Program-made: the position numbers and the translations under genes | Assembly: GCF_013155385.1 (NCBI RefSeq) | Contig: NZ_JABJUQ010000007.1 | Span: forward strand, 2,648,001-2,712,000 | DNA length: 64,000 nucleotides | Source: Bacillus sp. WMMC1349 | Lineage (GTDB): Bacteria > Bacillota > Bacilli > Bacillales > Bacillaceae | Direction: 5' to 3' | Shown here: positions 47,970 through 57,277 of the stretch, piece by piece | Layout of the letters: each line of letters starts with the position of its first letter | How positions within the stretch are numbered: position 1 is the stretch's first letter | The notes under the pieces: model-generated | Seen by the model: the letters and a program-made list of their open reading frames with translations, nothing else | Databases searched by the model: none | What the model was told of the DNA's origin: nothing

Positions 47970-48476
47970 TTATTCAACTTTTCGATATAACCTTTCATGA
48001 ATGACTGCTGTATCCGCAAAATAATCATGAATACCTTGCTTCTTTCGTGAGAAAACAACAGCAAAATACGTGAGATAAATACTGTTAATATAACGGCCGA
48101 TTACCTCTCTAAACAAAATCCCATCCCATGTCAGCCCTTTTTCCGGGCGGAGAGACACAACCTTGAGACCGAAAACCATTTTGCCTAATGTTTGTTTAAA
48201 ACCTTTTGTCATCAAAACAAAGTAGGCAAAAAACACAATAGTCATTGTAATTGAATATAAAGAAAAAGAGAAAAGCCCTGTCTCTTTAGGGAGACCAAAC
48301 AAACTAAAAATAGGTGATATCAGTAGTCTATTGATACTGCCGACAACAATTCCATCAAACAAAAAAGCCCAAAATCTGATCCAAAAACCGGCATAGGCAT
48401 GTTCTAACATGGGAGCCTTTTTTTGCTCGGACGCTGTTATTTCATTTTGATCTTTGCCATCAAATGTGACATCCAT
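47970..48476 (-). CDS. yteJ: RDD-family membrane protein YteJ (SppA inhibitor)
   Basis: 168 residues with the RDD domain: AGFWIRFWAFLFDGIVVG at about 30-47, then two further spans and TLGKMVFGLKVV. In B. subtilis YteJ inhibits the SppA protease and its gene follows sppA, as here (14-nt gap). A GGAGGGGACCGAAAA site precedes the ATG. Confidence 0.92.
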   Translation of the reverse strand: MDVTFDGKDQNEITASEQKKAPMLEHAYAGFWIRFWAFLFDGIVVGSINRLLISPIFSLFGLPKETGLFSFSLYSITMTIVFFAYFVLMTKGFKQTLGKMVFGLKVVSLRPEKGLTWDGILFREVIGRYINSIYLTYFAVVFSRKKQGIHDYFADTAVIHERLYRKVE

Positions 48477-48490
48477 TTTTCGGTCCCCTC

Positions 48491-49495
48491 CTATTTTGCA
48501 TAAAGATACATCGGTCTTGATGCACCAGCTGTAGAAAGTGTTTCTTTAATATTCAAAAAGTCTATTTCGCTTTTAAAGAGCTTGCTTGCACTCATTGATA
48601 ACAACGAAGTAATACCTTTTGTGTCTTCATAACTAACAATAGAAGCGTCCTTCAGATCTTGATGATCTTTTTTCATCGCTTTTACCGTATCTTCATAGAA
48701 ACCAAGTTTGTCAACCAAATGAAGCTCTTTAGCTTGTCGGCCATCATATACCCGACCATCAGCAATTTTTTTCACATCTTTTTCTGACATATTGCGGCCT
48801 TTAGCAATCACATCAACAAACCCTTGATATGAGTCATTTACCATAGATTGCATAATTTCCCGTTCTTTTTTCGTCATATCTCTTGTTGGAGACATAATGT
48901 CTTTATGTTGCCCGCTTTTAATTGTTTCTGTTTTCAAACCTAGTTTATCTGCAAGTTCGCTATAATTTAAGCTTTCCATAATGACACCTAAAGAACCTGT
49001 CAATGTATCAGGTGCAGCGAAAATTTTATCGGCTGGTGTTGAAATATAATAACCACCAGATGCCGCCATTGATCCCATTGAGACGTAAATCGGTTTATTC
49101 GTGTCTTTTTTGATCTCTTCTAATTTCCTATGTATTTCGGCACTTTCATACACCCCGCCTCCCGGTGAATTAACACGTAAAATGAGACCCTTTACCTTAG
49201 AATCCTCTTTCACATTGTCAAGTTTTTGTAAAAAAGCTCTATGATTATACCCTTCTGAACTGAGAAGGCCACTAGCACCTCCATTATCGGAAATCGTGCC
49301 ATTCACATCAAGAACAACAATTTTATTAGAATCTCCTTTTTCCAAAACGATTTCTTTCTCGCCGTCAGTCAACCCAAACTGCATATGACCATCTTCATCT
49401 ATACTTTCGAATGTATTTACTACAACACTCATCATCACTGATATGACCAACAGACCTAAAGCGATCACAAGCGCTACCCATCTTTTACGATTCAT
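48491..49495 (-). CDS. sppA: Signal peptide peptidase SppA
   Basis: Membrane serine protease of family S49, 334 residues. The N-terminal span is at about 7-27. The Ser/Lys dyad is S146 in [10 protein letters not shown] and K198 in SGQHKD, one residue off B. subtilis S147/K199. It degrades leftover signal peptides and is linked to lantibiotic resistance with YteJ. Confidence 0.95.
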   Translation of the reverse strand: MNRKRWVALVIALGLLVISVMMSVVVNTFESIDEDGHMQFGLTDGEKEIVLEKGDSNKIVVLDVNGTISDNGGASGLLSSEGYNHRAFLQKLDNVKEDSKVKGLILRVNSPGGGVYESAEIHRKLEEIKKDTNKPIYVSMGSMAASGGYYISTPADKIFAAPDTLTGSLGVIMESLNYSELADKLGLKTETIKSGQHKDIMSPTRDMTKKEREIMQSMVNDSYQGFVDVIAKGRNMSEKDVKKIADGRVYDGRQAKELHLVDKLGFYEDTVKAMKKDHQDLKDASIVSYEDTKGITSLLSMSASKLFKSEIDFLNIKETLSTAGASRPMYLYAK

Positions 49496-50029
49496 TTATT
49501 CTCCTCCTTTTAATAAAAAAACTTAACTCTTAATACGTATATGAACAAAAAGAGTCCAAGTATTCATTATACGAAAAAAAAACGTGATAAACTAGGGTCA
49601 CAGGTATTTTAACACAAACCGACAAGAAGTCACCCTGATCAATCAACTTTTCTTCACCTAAAATTATTCGTGACATAATCCACCATAGAGTGGATCTTTT
49701 CTTAGAACTAGCGAACGATCCCATCCCTTTTGATACAATAGAATCATCATCAAGACCATCTCATCCTCAAATCATGAAACAAAATAGAAAGCAGGTGATT
49801 CTTAGATGTCTCTTTAGTCGGTAGAGGGTTCTCCCAGTCATCATTGTTACTTGAGTGCTGTTCATCATCATGGCATCACCGATTCTGACTGATTATGTTT
49901 TAGCCTGGAACCGTCTATAAGAGAAATTGCTGTTGGGTTTTATATACCAGTGTTCTTAGAGAAGCTCCGATTCCTAAATGAGTGATGATATAGAAATATT
50001 CATTTTAAGTGATAAAGGGGAGAATAGCT
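49496..50029. other. Non-coding stretch between sppA and ytdI
   Basis: About 530 bp between divergent genes. No ORF has a convincing ribosome site together with coding character. A few short open frames on the plus strand near 49860-49960 could be decayed gene pieces. No repeat copy or terminator was seen. Confidence 0.4.
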
Positions 50030-50830
50030 GTGAGAGACCGGAGAAACATTTACTTTTTTCACGAAAAAAACGAGGATGTTGCTGAACAATGCCTGATGTT
50101 GAAACAGCTGGCAGCCGATTACGGATTTCAGGTTGTCAACCAACACAAAGAAGCTAATATCATCGCAAGTGTCGGTAGTGATGGTGCATTTTTACAGGCA
50201 GTCAGAAAAACAAATTTTAGAGATGATTGTCTTTATGTAGGCATCGCCAAAAAGGGAAAAGCTCATTTATACTCAGATTTTAATATACGTGACACGAACA
50301 AAATGATTGAAACAACAAACTTACCGCAAATCGAAGTTAGAAAATATCCGCTCATCGATGTTAAAGTAGATCAAACAAGCCGTTTTCTATGTTTAAACGA
50401 AGTATCGATCCGCTCAAGCATTATTAAAACATTTGTGATGGACGTGTACATTGATGACCTTTATTTTGAAACATTTCGTGGAGATGGAATGATTGTTTCA
50501 ACTCCAACAGGTAGCACAGCATACAACAAGTCTGTTCAAGGAGCGATAGTTGACCCAAAATTGTCATGTATTCAAGTAACAGAACTTGCTTCCTTAAACA
50601 ATAATAATTATAGAACACTAGGTTCTCCATTTATTTTAAGTGCCGATTGCAAACTAGCACTCAAGATTGCCCAAGATGGAAATAACCATCCAATTATCGG
50701 TCTTGATAATGAAGCTTTTAGTATGATGCATGTGAAAGAGATCGAAGTAAAACTTTCACAAAAGATGATTAAAACAGTAAAATTAAAAGATAACTCTTTT
50801 TGGGAAAAAGTAAAACGAACCTTCCTGTAA
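50030..50830 (+). CDS. ytdI: NAD kinase 2 (YtdI/PpnKB)
   Basis: 266 residues from GTG 50030, which sits 7 nt after AAAGGGGAG; the 7-codon upstream extension is rejected. The NAD-kinase NE motif (CLNEVSI) and STPTGSTAYNKS loop are intact. The GGDG phosphate-binding motif reads G49-S50-D51-G52. Bacillus carries two NAD kinases; gene order shows this one is YtdI. Confidence 0.92.
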   Translation: MRDRRNIYFFHEKNEDVAEQCLMLKQLAADYGFQVVNQHKEANIIASVGSDGAFLQAVRKTNFRDDCLYVGIAKKGKAHLYSDFNIRDTNKMIETTNLPQIEVRKYPLIDVKVDQTSRFLCLNEVSIRSSIIKTFVMDVYIDDLYFETFRGDGMIVSTPTGSTAYNKSVQGAIVDPKLSCIQVTELASLNNNNYRTLGSPFILSADCKLALKIAQDGNNHPIIGLDNEAFSMMHVKEIEVKLSQKMIKTVKLKDNSFWEKVKRTFL

Positions 50831-50869
50831 GAAAACTGAAAACCTCTAGGTGAAGAGAAGAATAAAAAC

Positions 50870-50909
50870 GGGCGTCCAATCGTCAAAAAAATCGACGAAT
50901 TGGACGCCC
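50870..50909. terminator. Terminator between convergent ytdI and ytcI
   Basis: GGGCGTCCAAT/ATTGGACGCCC stem extended by CGTC/GACG, with T5 on the minus-strand side. Confidence 0.85.
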
Positions 50910-50922
50910 TTCAAATACGAAC

Positions 50923-52521
50923 TCACGATTCACCATTCGTTTTCCGTTTCATTTCCCGTTCCCTTAATTCAAAACGTTTCACTTTTGCAGAGGGGGTTTT
51001 TGGTAATTCTTCAATAAACTCAATTTCGCGTGGATACTTATAGGGTGCTGTTAACGTTTTTACATGATTTTGCAGCTCTTTAATCAGAACCTCATCTTCT
51101 TTAGCACGGTCTTTTAATACGACGAACGCTTTTACAATAAACCCCCTAAAGCTATCAGGACTTGCAACTACGGCACACTCTTTTACCAACGGATGTGTGA
51201 CAAGTGCATCTTCCACTTCAAAAGGACCGATTGTATAACCAGAGCTGATAATTATATCGTCATTTCGGCTTTCAAACCAAAAATAACCTTCTTCATCTTT
51301 TCTTGCTTTATCACCTGTAATAAAATATTCTCCTCGCCTTTGAAGCCGTGTTCGTTCTTGATCATGATAATATTCTTTGAACAAAGCAGGTGTGCTTAAA
51401 TGGACGGCAATATCTCCAGTTTCATGGGGCTGACAAATTTCCCCTTCCTCATTTACAATCTCTACAATGTTGCCTGGAGTTGGCTTTCCCATACTGCCAG
51501 GTTTGCTCTCCATTCCTTTCAATGTCCCGATCAAGAGCGTGCTTTCCGTTTGTCCGTAGCCATCCCGCACTTCAATGTTAAAATGCCTTTTAAACGTATC
51601 GATCACTTCCCGATTTAATGGTTCACCAGCTGAGACAGCACTATGTAAAGATGAAAGATGGAATTGATCAAGATGATCGACTTTTGCCATAAACCGGTAC
51701 TCTGTCGGTGTACAACAAAGCACATTAACCTGATGGCGTTCCATTAATGCCAAATATGTTTCAGGATTGAATCGTCCATGATAAACAAATCCGGTCGCAC
51801 CGCTTCCTAACACCGCTAAGAATGGTGTCCATACCCACTTTTGCCAGCCCGGAGCAGCTGTTGCCCAGACAATGTCGTCTTTCGTAATATCTAGCCAAGC
51901 AGAAGCTGTTGTCCTTAAATGAGCATAAGCCCAACCATGTGTATGTACAACGCCTTTTGGTTGTCCTGTCGTTCCAGAAGTGTAAGATAAAAAGGCTATA
52001 TCATCACGACTTGTTTCCGCTGCTTGAAAACCTGCTCCGTCCGTATTCTCTATTTCAGCCAGTAAGTTGTTCCATCCTTGTTTATTTTCACCCAATGTAA
52101 ATGTTTTTAGATGATTTTTTAACTCAACATCTTCAAAAGTATGAATAAATGATGGATAGACAACCACACCTTTTACATCAGCATGCTTTATTCTGTATTC
52201 TAGATCTTTTGCGCGAAGCATTTCAGAACAAGGAATGATCACCATACCCGCTTTTAAAATCGCCATATAAACAGCATAAGTTTCTAATACACGCGGAAGC
52301 ATAACGATTAACTTATCACCTTGTTTCAGTCCAGAATGAATCAAGAGGGTGCCAATTTTATCAGCGGTTTCCAGTAAGGTCTGATACGTCCATGATCTTT
52401 TGAGACCTTGCTCACTTTCGAAAATTAAAGCCGTTTTTGATATTTTTTTAAATTTTTCGACTTCATTAGCAATATTATACTTCTGTGGAGCGATTAATTC
52501 TTCTCTTTTCAATAAATACAT
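50923..52521 (-). CDS. ytcI: Acyl-CoA synthetase-like AMP-binding protein YtcI
   Basis: 532 residues of the ANL superfamily, closest to acetyl/medium-chain acyl-CoA ligases. The P-loop LSYTSGTTGQPKGVVHTHG is followed by GYGQTES, then the TGDKARKDEEGYFWFESR hinge with its aspartate, and the catalytic lysine in PKTPSAKVKR near the C-terminus. Substrate unknown. Confidence 0.9.
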   Translation of the reverse strand: MYLLKREELIAPQKYNIANEVEKFKKISKTALIFESEQGLKRSWTYQTLLETADKIGTLLIHSGLKQGDKLIVMLPRVLETYAVYMAILKAGMVIIPCSEMLRAKDLEYRIKHADVKGVVVYPSFIHTFEDVELKNHLKTFTLGENKQGWNNLLAEIENTDGAGFQAAETSRDDIAFLSYTSGTTGQPKGVVHTHGWAYAHLRTTASAWLDITKDDIVWATAAPGWQKWVWTPFLAVLGSGATGFVYHGRFNPETYLALMERHQVNVLCCTPTEYRFMAKVDHLDQFHLSSLHSAVSAGEPLNREVIDTFKRHFNIEVRDGYGQTESTLLIGTLKGMESKPGSMGKPTPGNIVEIVNEEGEICQPHETGDIAVHLSTPALFKEYYHDQERTRLQRRGEYFITGDKARKDEEGYFWFESRNDDIIISSGYTIGPFEVEDALVTHPLVKECAVVASPDSFRGFIVKAFVVLKDRAKEDEVLIKELQNHVKTLTAPYKYPREIEFIEELPKTPSAKVKRFELREREMKRKTNGES

Positions 52522-52560
52522 CTCCTCATGTTTACGATCTTTTTATTATACAACAAATAC

Positions 52561-52587
52561 TAAAAAGAGTGGGAGAAAACCTCCCAC
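52561..52587 (-). terminator. Terminator after sspA
   Basis: GTGGGAG/CTCCCAC stem with a GTTTT loop and a following TCTTTTTA tract on the minus strand. Confidence 0.85.
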
Positions 52588-52615
52588 CCGATATCCATTG
52601 TTTTTAAGTTTTTAA

Positions 52616-52831
52616 TTACTGAGGTGTGCCTCCGCCCATTTGTTGCTGAGCGAAAGATACTAAGCGTTTAGTGATTTCTCCTCCAACTGAACCGTTTGCA
52701 CGAGAAGTAGTATCTGCCCCAAGGTTGACGCCGAACTCAGAAGCAATTTCGAATTTCATTTGGTCGATAGCTTGTGCAGCGCCTGGTACTAATAGTTGGT
52801 TAGAACTGCTTTGTCTGTTTTGTTGAGCCAT
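52616..52831 (-). CDS. sspA: Major alpha/beta-type small acid-soluble spore protein
   Basis: 71-residue spore DNA-binding protein that protects DNA from UV and heat. It has the family blocks [18 protein letters not shown] and [13 protein letters not shown], with the GPR protease site at [18 protein letters not shown] precedes the ATG. A SigG-like promoter lies upstream. Confidence 0.96.
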   Translation of the reverse strand: MAQQNRQSSSNQLLVPGAAQAIDQMKFEIASEFGVNLGADTTSRANGSVGGEITKRLVSFAQQQMGGGTPQ

Positions 52832-52850
52832 GTGTTCTCACCTCCTTGTG

Positions 52851-52881
52851 AGTATAGATTGTGTAAAAACACATGACTTCA
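52851..52881 (-). promoter_or_regulatory. SigG-like promoter of sspA
   Basis: Minus-strand TGAAGT (52876-52881), 18-nt spacer, CTATACT (52851-52857), resembling the forespore SigG consensus. Confidence 0.5.
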
Positions 52882-52926
52882 TACAAAGAAAGATTGGTAA
52901 TTGTATACAGACCAAATGAACTACTT

Positions 52927-54132
52927 TTAAAAAAGATCGCTGAATGTTTCTTTCGGTTCCACTTTACTTTTCAAAATAATTGTTTCCGTATGCTCAAGGG
53001 CTTCTTCAATAAGTGGTTCAAAATTTGTATAGCTTTCAAAATGCTCGATCTTCTCTTTTTTCGGTCGTGTTTTCGGAGATGATGGTGTGAAAATCGTGCA
53101 ACAATCTTCATACGGTCTGATGCTAATATCATATGTCCCGATTTCTTTTGCTTTTTCAATAATTTCTGTTTTGTCCATTCCGATTAGCGGACGTATTATT
53201 GGTGTACTTGTGACCGCATTAATAGCATACATACTTTCCAGCGTTTGACTTGCTACTTGCCCAAGGCTTTCTCCAGTAATAACTGCGAGACCTTTTTTGT
53301 GTTCACGAAGTCTATCAGCAATTTGCAGCATTAATCTACGAGTAGCTGTCATTGAATAATTTTCAGGTATTTGTTTTTGGATCAGTTCTTGTGTTTTTGT
53401 AAATGGTACGATATGCAATTTAATATCTCCACCAAATCCGGTCAGTTGAGCAGCTAGATCGATGACTTTTTGTTTGGCACGTTCACTCGTATAGGGCGGG
53501 CTGAAAAAGTGAACAGCTTCAATCTCAAGTCCCCGTTTCATCGCATAAAATCCAGCTACAGGACTGTCGATGCCACCCGAGATCATCAGCATCGCTTTTC
53601 CTCCGCTGGCCACCGGCAATCCTCCAGCTCCTTTTTCATCACGAAAAGTTAAATAAGTAGCAGCTTCTCTAATTTCAATTCGCAAATGGATGTCTGGTGA
53701 ATGAACATCTACAGTCAAACCTTCCGTATTCCGCAAAATATGTCCACCAATTTCGGCATTCATTTCATTCGTATTTAACTCAAATTGTTTATAAGCTCGT
53801 TTGGTAGAAATTTTAAACGTGTCTCCAGCTTTGTATTGCTTTTGAATTGAAGAAAGAGCCACTTTTTTAATCGTCTCAAGATCTGTTTCACATTTGACAG
53901 CAAAGCTGAAAGACTGAATTCCGAAAACATGTTTCAAACGAGCCGCTACGGCTTCTGCATCTTCACCGTTCAACACTAAAGTCATTCTGTCACGAGTTGA
54001 TTGATAACGGATATGATCAAAATCATGCATAACCATTTTTATATTTTTTTTCAAACGTTCGACAAAAGTCCGTCTATTTTTTCCTTTTGTTGAAATTTCA
54101 CCAAATCGGATTAAAATGTAATCATATTTCAT
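52927..54132 (-). CDS. thiI: tRNA sulfurtransferase ThiI (4-thiouridine)
   Basis: 401 residues, as in B. subtilis. N-terminal ferredoxin-like and THUMP domains (to about 165), then the PP-loop ISGGIDSPVAG near 185-195. It lacks the C-terminal rhodanese domain of E. coli ThiI, as normal for Bacillus, where the adjacent cysteine desulfurase supplies sulfur. It starts 5 nt after that gene. Confidence 0.96.
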   Translation of the reverse strand: MKYDYILIRFGEISTKGKNRRTFVERLKKNIKMVMHDFDHIRYQSTRDRMTLVLNGEDAEAVAARLKHVFGIQSFSFAVKCETDLETIKKVALSSIQKQYKAGDTFKISTKRAYKQFELNTNEMNAEIGGHILRNTEGLTVDVHSPDIHLRIEIREAATYLTFRDEKGAGGLPVASGGKAMLMISGGIDSPVAGFYAMKRGLEIEAVHFFSPPYTSERAKQKVIDLAAQLTGFGGDIKLHIVPFTKTQELIQKQIPENYSMTATRRLMLQIADRLREHKKGLAVITGESLGQVASQTLESMYAINAVTSTPIIRPLIGMDKTEIIEKAKEIGTYDISIRPYEDCCTIFTPSSPKTRPKKEKIEHFESYTNFEPLIEEALEHTETIILKSKVEPKETFSDLF

Positions 54133-54137
54133 TGTTT

Positions 54138-55283
54138 TTACCTCATAATTCCTTTCAGTTTGTGTACACTTTCTGTTAAAGCCGTCATAAATGGCTCAAC
54201 AATCCTTTGATTATTTTGGTATGTTAAGCTTATCCTAATGCTGCTCGCTGCAATCCGTTCTCCTTTTCCCATAGCAAGCAACACTTTGCTCGGCTTCCCA
54301 TGCTTTGATGAACACGCTGATGTTGTCGAGACAAAAATATCCCGTTCCTCAAGCATATGCAAAAGGACTTCAGCTTTAATTCCAGGAACAGAAAAATTAA
54401 TAATATGTGGTGCACTATTTTTTTCTGATGTATTTAATATAACATCGTTTAGCTGTTGAAGCTGTCTAATAAAATCGGCTTTCACTGTTTTCATTTCTTC
54501 AATATACTTGACGTAATGTTGTGATGACAAATTAATGGCTTTAGCTAGCGTTACTGCTCCGGCAGTATTTTCCGTACCAGCTCTTCTGTTATATTGCTGT
54601 TCACCTCCTGTAATGATTGGAAACAGCGAAATATCTTTTTTGAGTATAAGTGCTCCCGTTCCTTTTAAACCATGAAATTTGTGCCCTGATATTGTAAAAA
54701 GATCAATACCTGCTTTGATCATGTCTAAAGGAACCTTGTTAATACCTTGGACATAGTCAACATGGAAAAACGCATCACTCCTGTTTTTCACGATCTTACC
54801 GATTTCTTCTATAGGCTGAATGACACCTATTTCATTGTTGACATGCATCACACTGACAAGGATTGTATCTTTACGGATTACTTGCTCCAACTGCTCAATT
54901 GACACAAGACCCCTGCTATCCACTGGAAGGTATGTGATTTCAAAACCAAAGAACGTTCTTAGCTGTTCTAACGATTCTGTAACAGACGGGTGTTCAATCG
55001 ACGAAGCAATAATATGTTTGCCTTTTTGCTGCTGAGCCAAGGCAATACCTTTAAGCGCTATGTTATTGGCTTCAGAAGCACCCGAAGTAAATACAATGTC
55101 ATAATCTTTAATAGATAGGGCTGTATTTATTTGACGCCGCGCTTCAGTTAGCAGTTGATCTGCTTCAATCCCTAGCTGGTGTAATGATGAAGGATTCCCA
55201 TAAAAGCGTTTGTTTACTTTCTCAAAAATGTTTAATACTTCATGATAAGGTGTTGTTGTTGAACTATTATCAAGATAAATCAT
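54138..55283 (-). CDS. nifZ: Cysteine desulfurase (NifZ/IscS-like, partner of ThiI)
   Basis: 381-residue PLP enzyme. The PLP lysine is in [12 protein letters not shown] near 200; the active cysteine loop is [14 protein letters not shown] near 325. In B. subtilis it transfers sulfur to ThiI for s4U at tRNA position 8. It is first in the two-gene operon with thiI. Confidence 0.95.
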   Translation of the reverse strand: MIYLDNSSTTTPYHEVLNIFEKVNKRFYGNPSSLHQLGIEADQLLTEARRQINTALSIKDYDIVFTSGASEANNIALKGIALAQQQKGKHIIASSIEHPSVTESLEQLRTFFGFEITYLPVDSRGLVSIEQLEQVIRKDTILVSVMHVNNEIGVIQPIEEIGKIVKNRSDAFFHVDYVQGINKVPLDMIKAGIDLFTISGHKFHGLKGTGALILKKDISLFPIITGGEQQYNRRAGTENTAGAVTLAKAINLSSQHYVKYIEEMKTVKADFIRQLQQLNDVILNTSEKNSAPHIINFSVPGIKAEVLLHMLEERDIFVSTTSACSSKHGKPSKVLLAMGKGERIAASSIRISLTYQNNQRIVEPFMTALTESVHKLKGIMR

Positions 55284-55370
55284 GATCTACTCCTTTAACA
55301 GAGAACGTTCTTTTTTATGACTGTATATGTTATCATAATAACTTATAAATGAAAATTAAAAATAAAGTGT

Positions 55371-55398
55371 TTGACTTCTCTGATTTTTACAATATAAT
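55371..55398 (+). promoter_or_regulatory. SigmaA promoter of braB
   Basis: TTGACT (55371-55376), 16-nt spacer, TATAAT (55393-55398). Confidence 0.8.
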
Positions 55399-55437
55399 AG
55401 TCATTGGACCTTTTGTCATATTATATCCTCAAAAGTA

Positions 55438-55452
55438 AATTGACAGAAAATT
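55438..55452 (+). promoter_or_regulatory. CodY-box-like site before braB
   Basis: AATTGACAGAAAATT matches 13 of 15 positions of the CodY motif AATTTTCWGAAAATT. It lies downstream of the promoter, where binding would block elongation. CodY control of braB is known in B. subtilis. Confidence 0.6.
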
Positions 55453-55477
55453 TAAACAAAACCAGGAGGTTCTTTTA

Positions 55478-56815
55478 ATGAAAACTTCACTATCCGCTAA
55501 GGAAACGATAGCAATTGGACTTATGTTATTCGCTCTCTTTTTCGGTGCGGGAAACATGATTTTTCCTCCCCAGCTTGGCCAGGCTGCAGGAGAAAACGTA
55601 TTACCGGCTATTATTGGATTTTTGCTAACAGGAGTCGGACTCCCTCTTCTTGGTGTGATTGCCGTTGCTCTAACTGGCAGTGCAAAAGGACTTGCTGACA
55701 AAGCACACCCTATCTTTGGTACAATTTTGATCGTTAGTATTTACTTAACAATCGGGCCTTTGTTTGCTATTCCGAGAACAGGAAATGTTTCATATGAAAT
55801 TGCAATCAAACCTTTCTTAGGTGGAGATGAATCACGCATTTATCTATTTATTTTTACCGTGATCTTTTTTGCCATTACCTATTTCTTAGCATTAAATCCA
55901 AGTAAACTAGTTGACCGCATCGGCAAAGTTTTAACGCCGCTATTATTATTGGTCATCGCAATATTAGTCATTAAGGCATTTGTCACACCGATGGGCAGTA
56001 TCGGTCAAGCAGCAAGCCAATATCAAGGTACTCCACTGCTCACTGGGTTTTTAGAAGGATATAAAACAATGGATGCGATTGCTTCGATTGTATTTGGGAT
56101 CGTCGTCATTACAGCAATTAAAGAACGCGGTGTCACCAATCCAAAATCGATTGCTGCTTCTTGTATTAAAGCAGGTATTGTGGCAGCCGTAGGACTTGCA
56201 TTGGTATATGTTTCACTCGCTTATTTAGGTGCAACAAGTGTTGAAACAGTCGGATCTCTTAAAAACGGAGGAGAAATTTTATCCAAGTCATCAACATTTT
56301 TGTTTGGTTCACTTGGAAATGTTGTGCTCGGTCTTGCCATTTTGTTCGCTTGTTTAACGACAAGTGTCGGACTTGTCTCATCATGCGGAGAGTATTTTTC
56401 AAAGCTAATTCCAAAGCTTTCTTATAAAACCGTCGTCATCATCGTCTCATTGTTCAGCATGGTGATTGCTAATTTCGGTCTAACGGAAATCATATCGTTT
56501 TCGATACCGATTCTTTCAGCACTTTATCCGCTTGCGATCGTGATTATTTTGCTTTCGTTTATTGATAAACTCTTTAATGAACGGCGTGAAGTATATGTCG
56601 GTACAATTATCGCAACAGGGATTTTCAGTATCATTGACGGTTTAAATGCAGCCAGTATTAATCTTGGCGTTGTCGATCAGTTTTTACACCAATACATCCC
56701 GCTGTACAGTTACGGCGTTGGTTGGATCGTACCTGCACTGTGCGGAGCAGTCATTGGCTATATCATAACCTTGATGGTTCCTAATGATCCAGCCCGTTTA
56801 AAGAACGTTAGTTAA
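55478..56815 (+). CDS. braB: Branched-chain amino acid transporter BraB
   Basis: Sodium-coupled carrier of the LIVCS family, 445 residues with about 12 spans. Family signature LFFGAGNMIFPPQLGQ is at about 20-35. A GGAGG site precedes the ATG by 7 nt. It imports isoleucine and valine in B. subtilis. It is divergent from the nifZ-thiI operon. Confidence 0.94.
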   Translation: MKTSLSAKETIAIGLMLFALFFGAGNMIFPPQLGQAAGENVLPAIIGFLLTGVGLPLLGVIAVALTGSAKGLADKAHPIFGTILIVSIYLTIGPLFAIPRTGNVSYEIAIKPFLGGDESRIYLFIFTVIFFAITYFLALNPSKLVDRIGKVLTPLLLLVIAILVIKAFVTPMGSIGQAASQYQGTPLLTGFLEGYKTMDAIASIVFGIVVITAIKERGVTNPKSIAASCIKAGIVAAVGLALVYVSLAYLGATSVETVGSLKNGGEILSKSSTFLFGSLGNVVLGLAILFACLTTSVGLVSSCGEYFSKLIPKLSYKTVVIIVSLFSMVIANFGLTEIISFSIPILSALYPLAIVIILLSFIDKLFNERREVYVGTIIATGIFSIIDGLNAASINLGVVDQFLHQYIPLYSYGVGWIVPALCGAVIGYIITLMVPNDPARLKNVS

Positions 56816-56826
56816 AAAACATAATG

Positions 56827-56876
56827 AGACGGCTTAAGCTCTGAATTCATCAGGCTTAAGACCGTCTATTTTTTTA
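56827..56876 (+). terminator. Terminator after braB
   Basis: AGACGG-CTTAAG/CTTAAG-A-CCGTCT stem followed by a T7 tract. Confidence 0.85.
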
Positions 56877-57241
56877 TACATTTCAACTTCTACACCGGGC
56901 ATTTTTTGTGCTGTTCAAGGACCTTTTTGTCTTTATCTTAGCGATATTTTGCACACGAAGTATCTTGCTTCTCTCCACCACCATAAGAAAAGCGAATCCA
57001 CTTGTACCTGCCACTGATTATTGATCTTAGAGATCTACAATTACAAAACCAGTTGCGACGACTTTATCGGTATGGGGTTGGTGAAGAATGTCCCCAAATT
57101 CAGATGATCAAAGATTTTAAAAAACGAAATTAAACATCAGTCATCATTTAAATACTTTTAAATGAAAAAGGGACCATTTCACCTCTTTTTTCCATACTTA
57201 TAGATTGCGTTATGTTTAACCTGCTATATTAAATACTCAAC
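56877..57241. other. Gap between braB and ezrA with a possible gene remnant
   Basis: A plus-strand frame from about 56985 to 57133 reads IHLYLPLIIDLRDLQ, then QNQLRRLYRYGVGEECP, and stops at TAA. It lacks a start or ribosome site, so it may be the end of a decayed gene; I recognise no family. The rest is AT-rich. Confidence 0.25.
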
Positions 57242-57274
57242 AAAAAAGCCAGCACCACTTTAAATGGTGCTAGC
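57242..57274 (-). terminator. Terminator after ezrA
   Basis: GCTAGCACCA/TGGTGCTGGC stem with T6 on the minus strand. Confidence 0.9.
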
Positions 57275-57277
57275 CTT

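Noticed and set aside
49530-49724. 64-codon minus-strand ORF upstream of sppA
   Set aside because: No ribosome site and no recognisable features.
55284-55477. Possible T-box upstream of braB
   Set aside because: No T-box sequence or terminator; a plain promoter and a CodY-like box explain the region.
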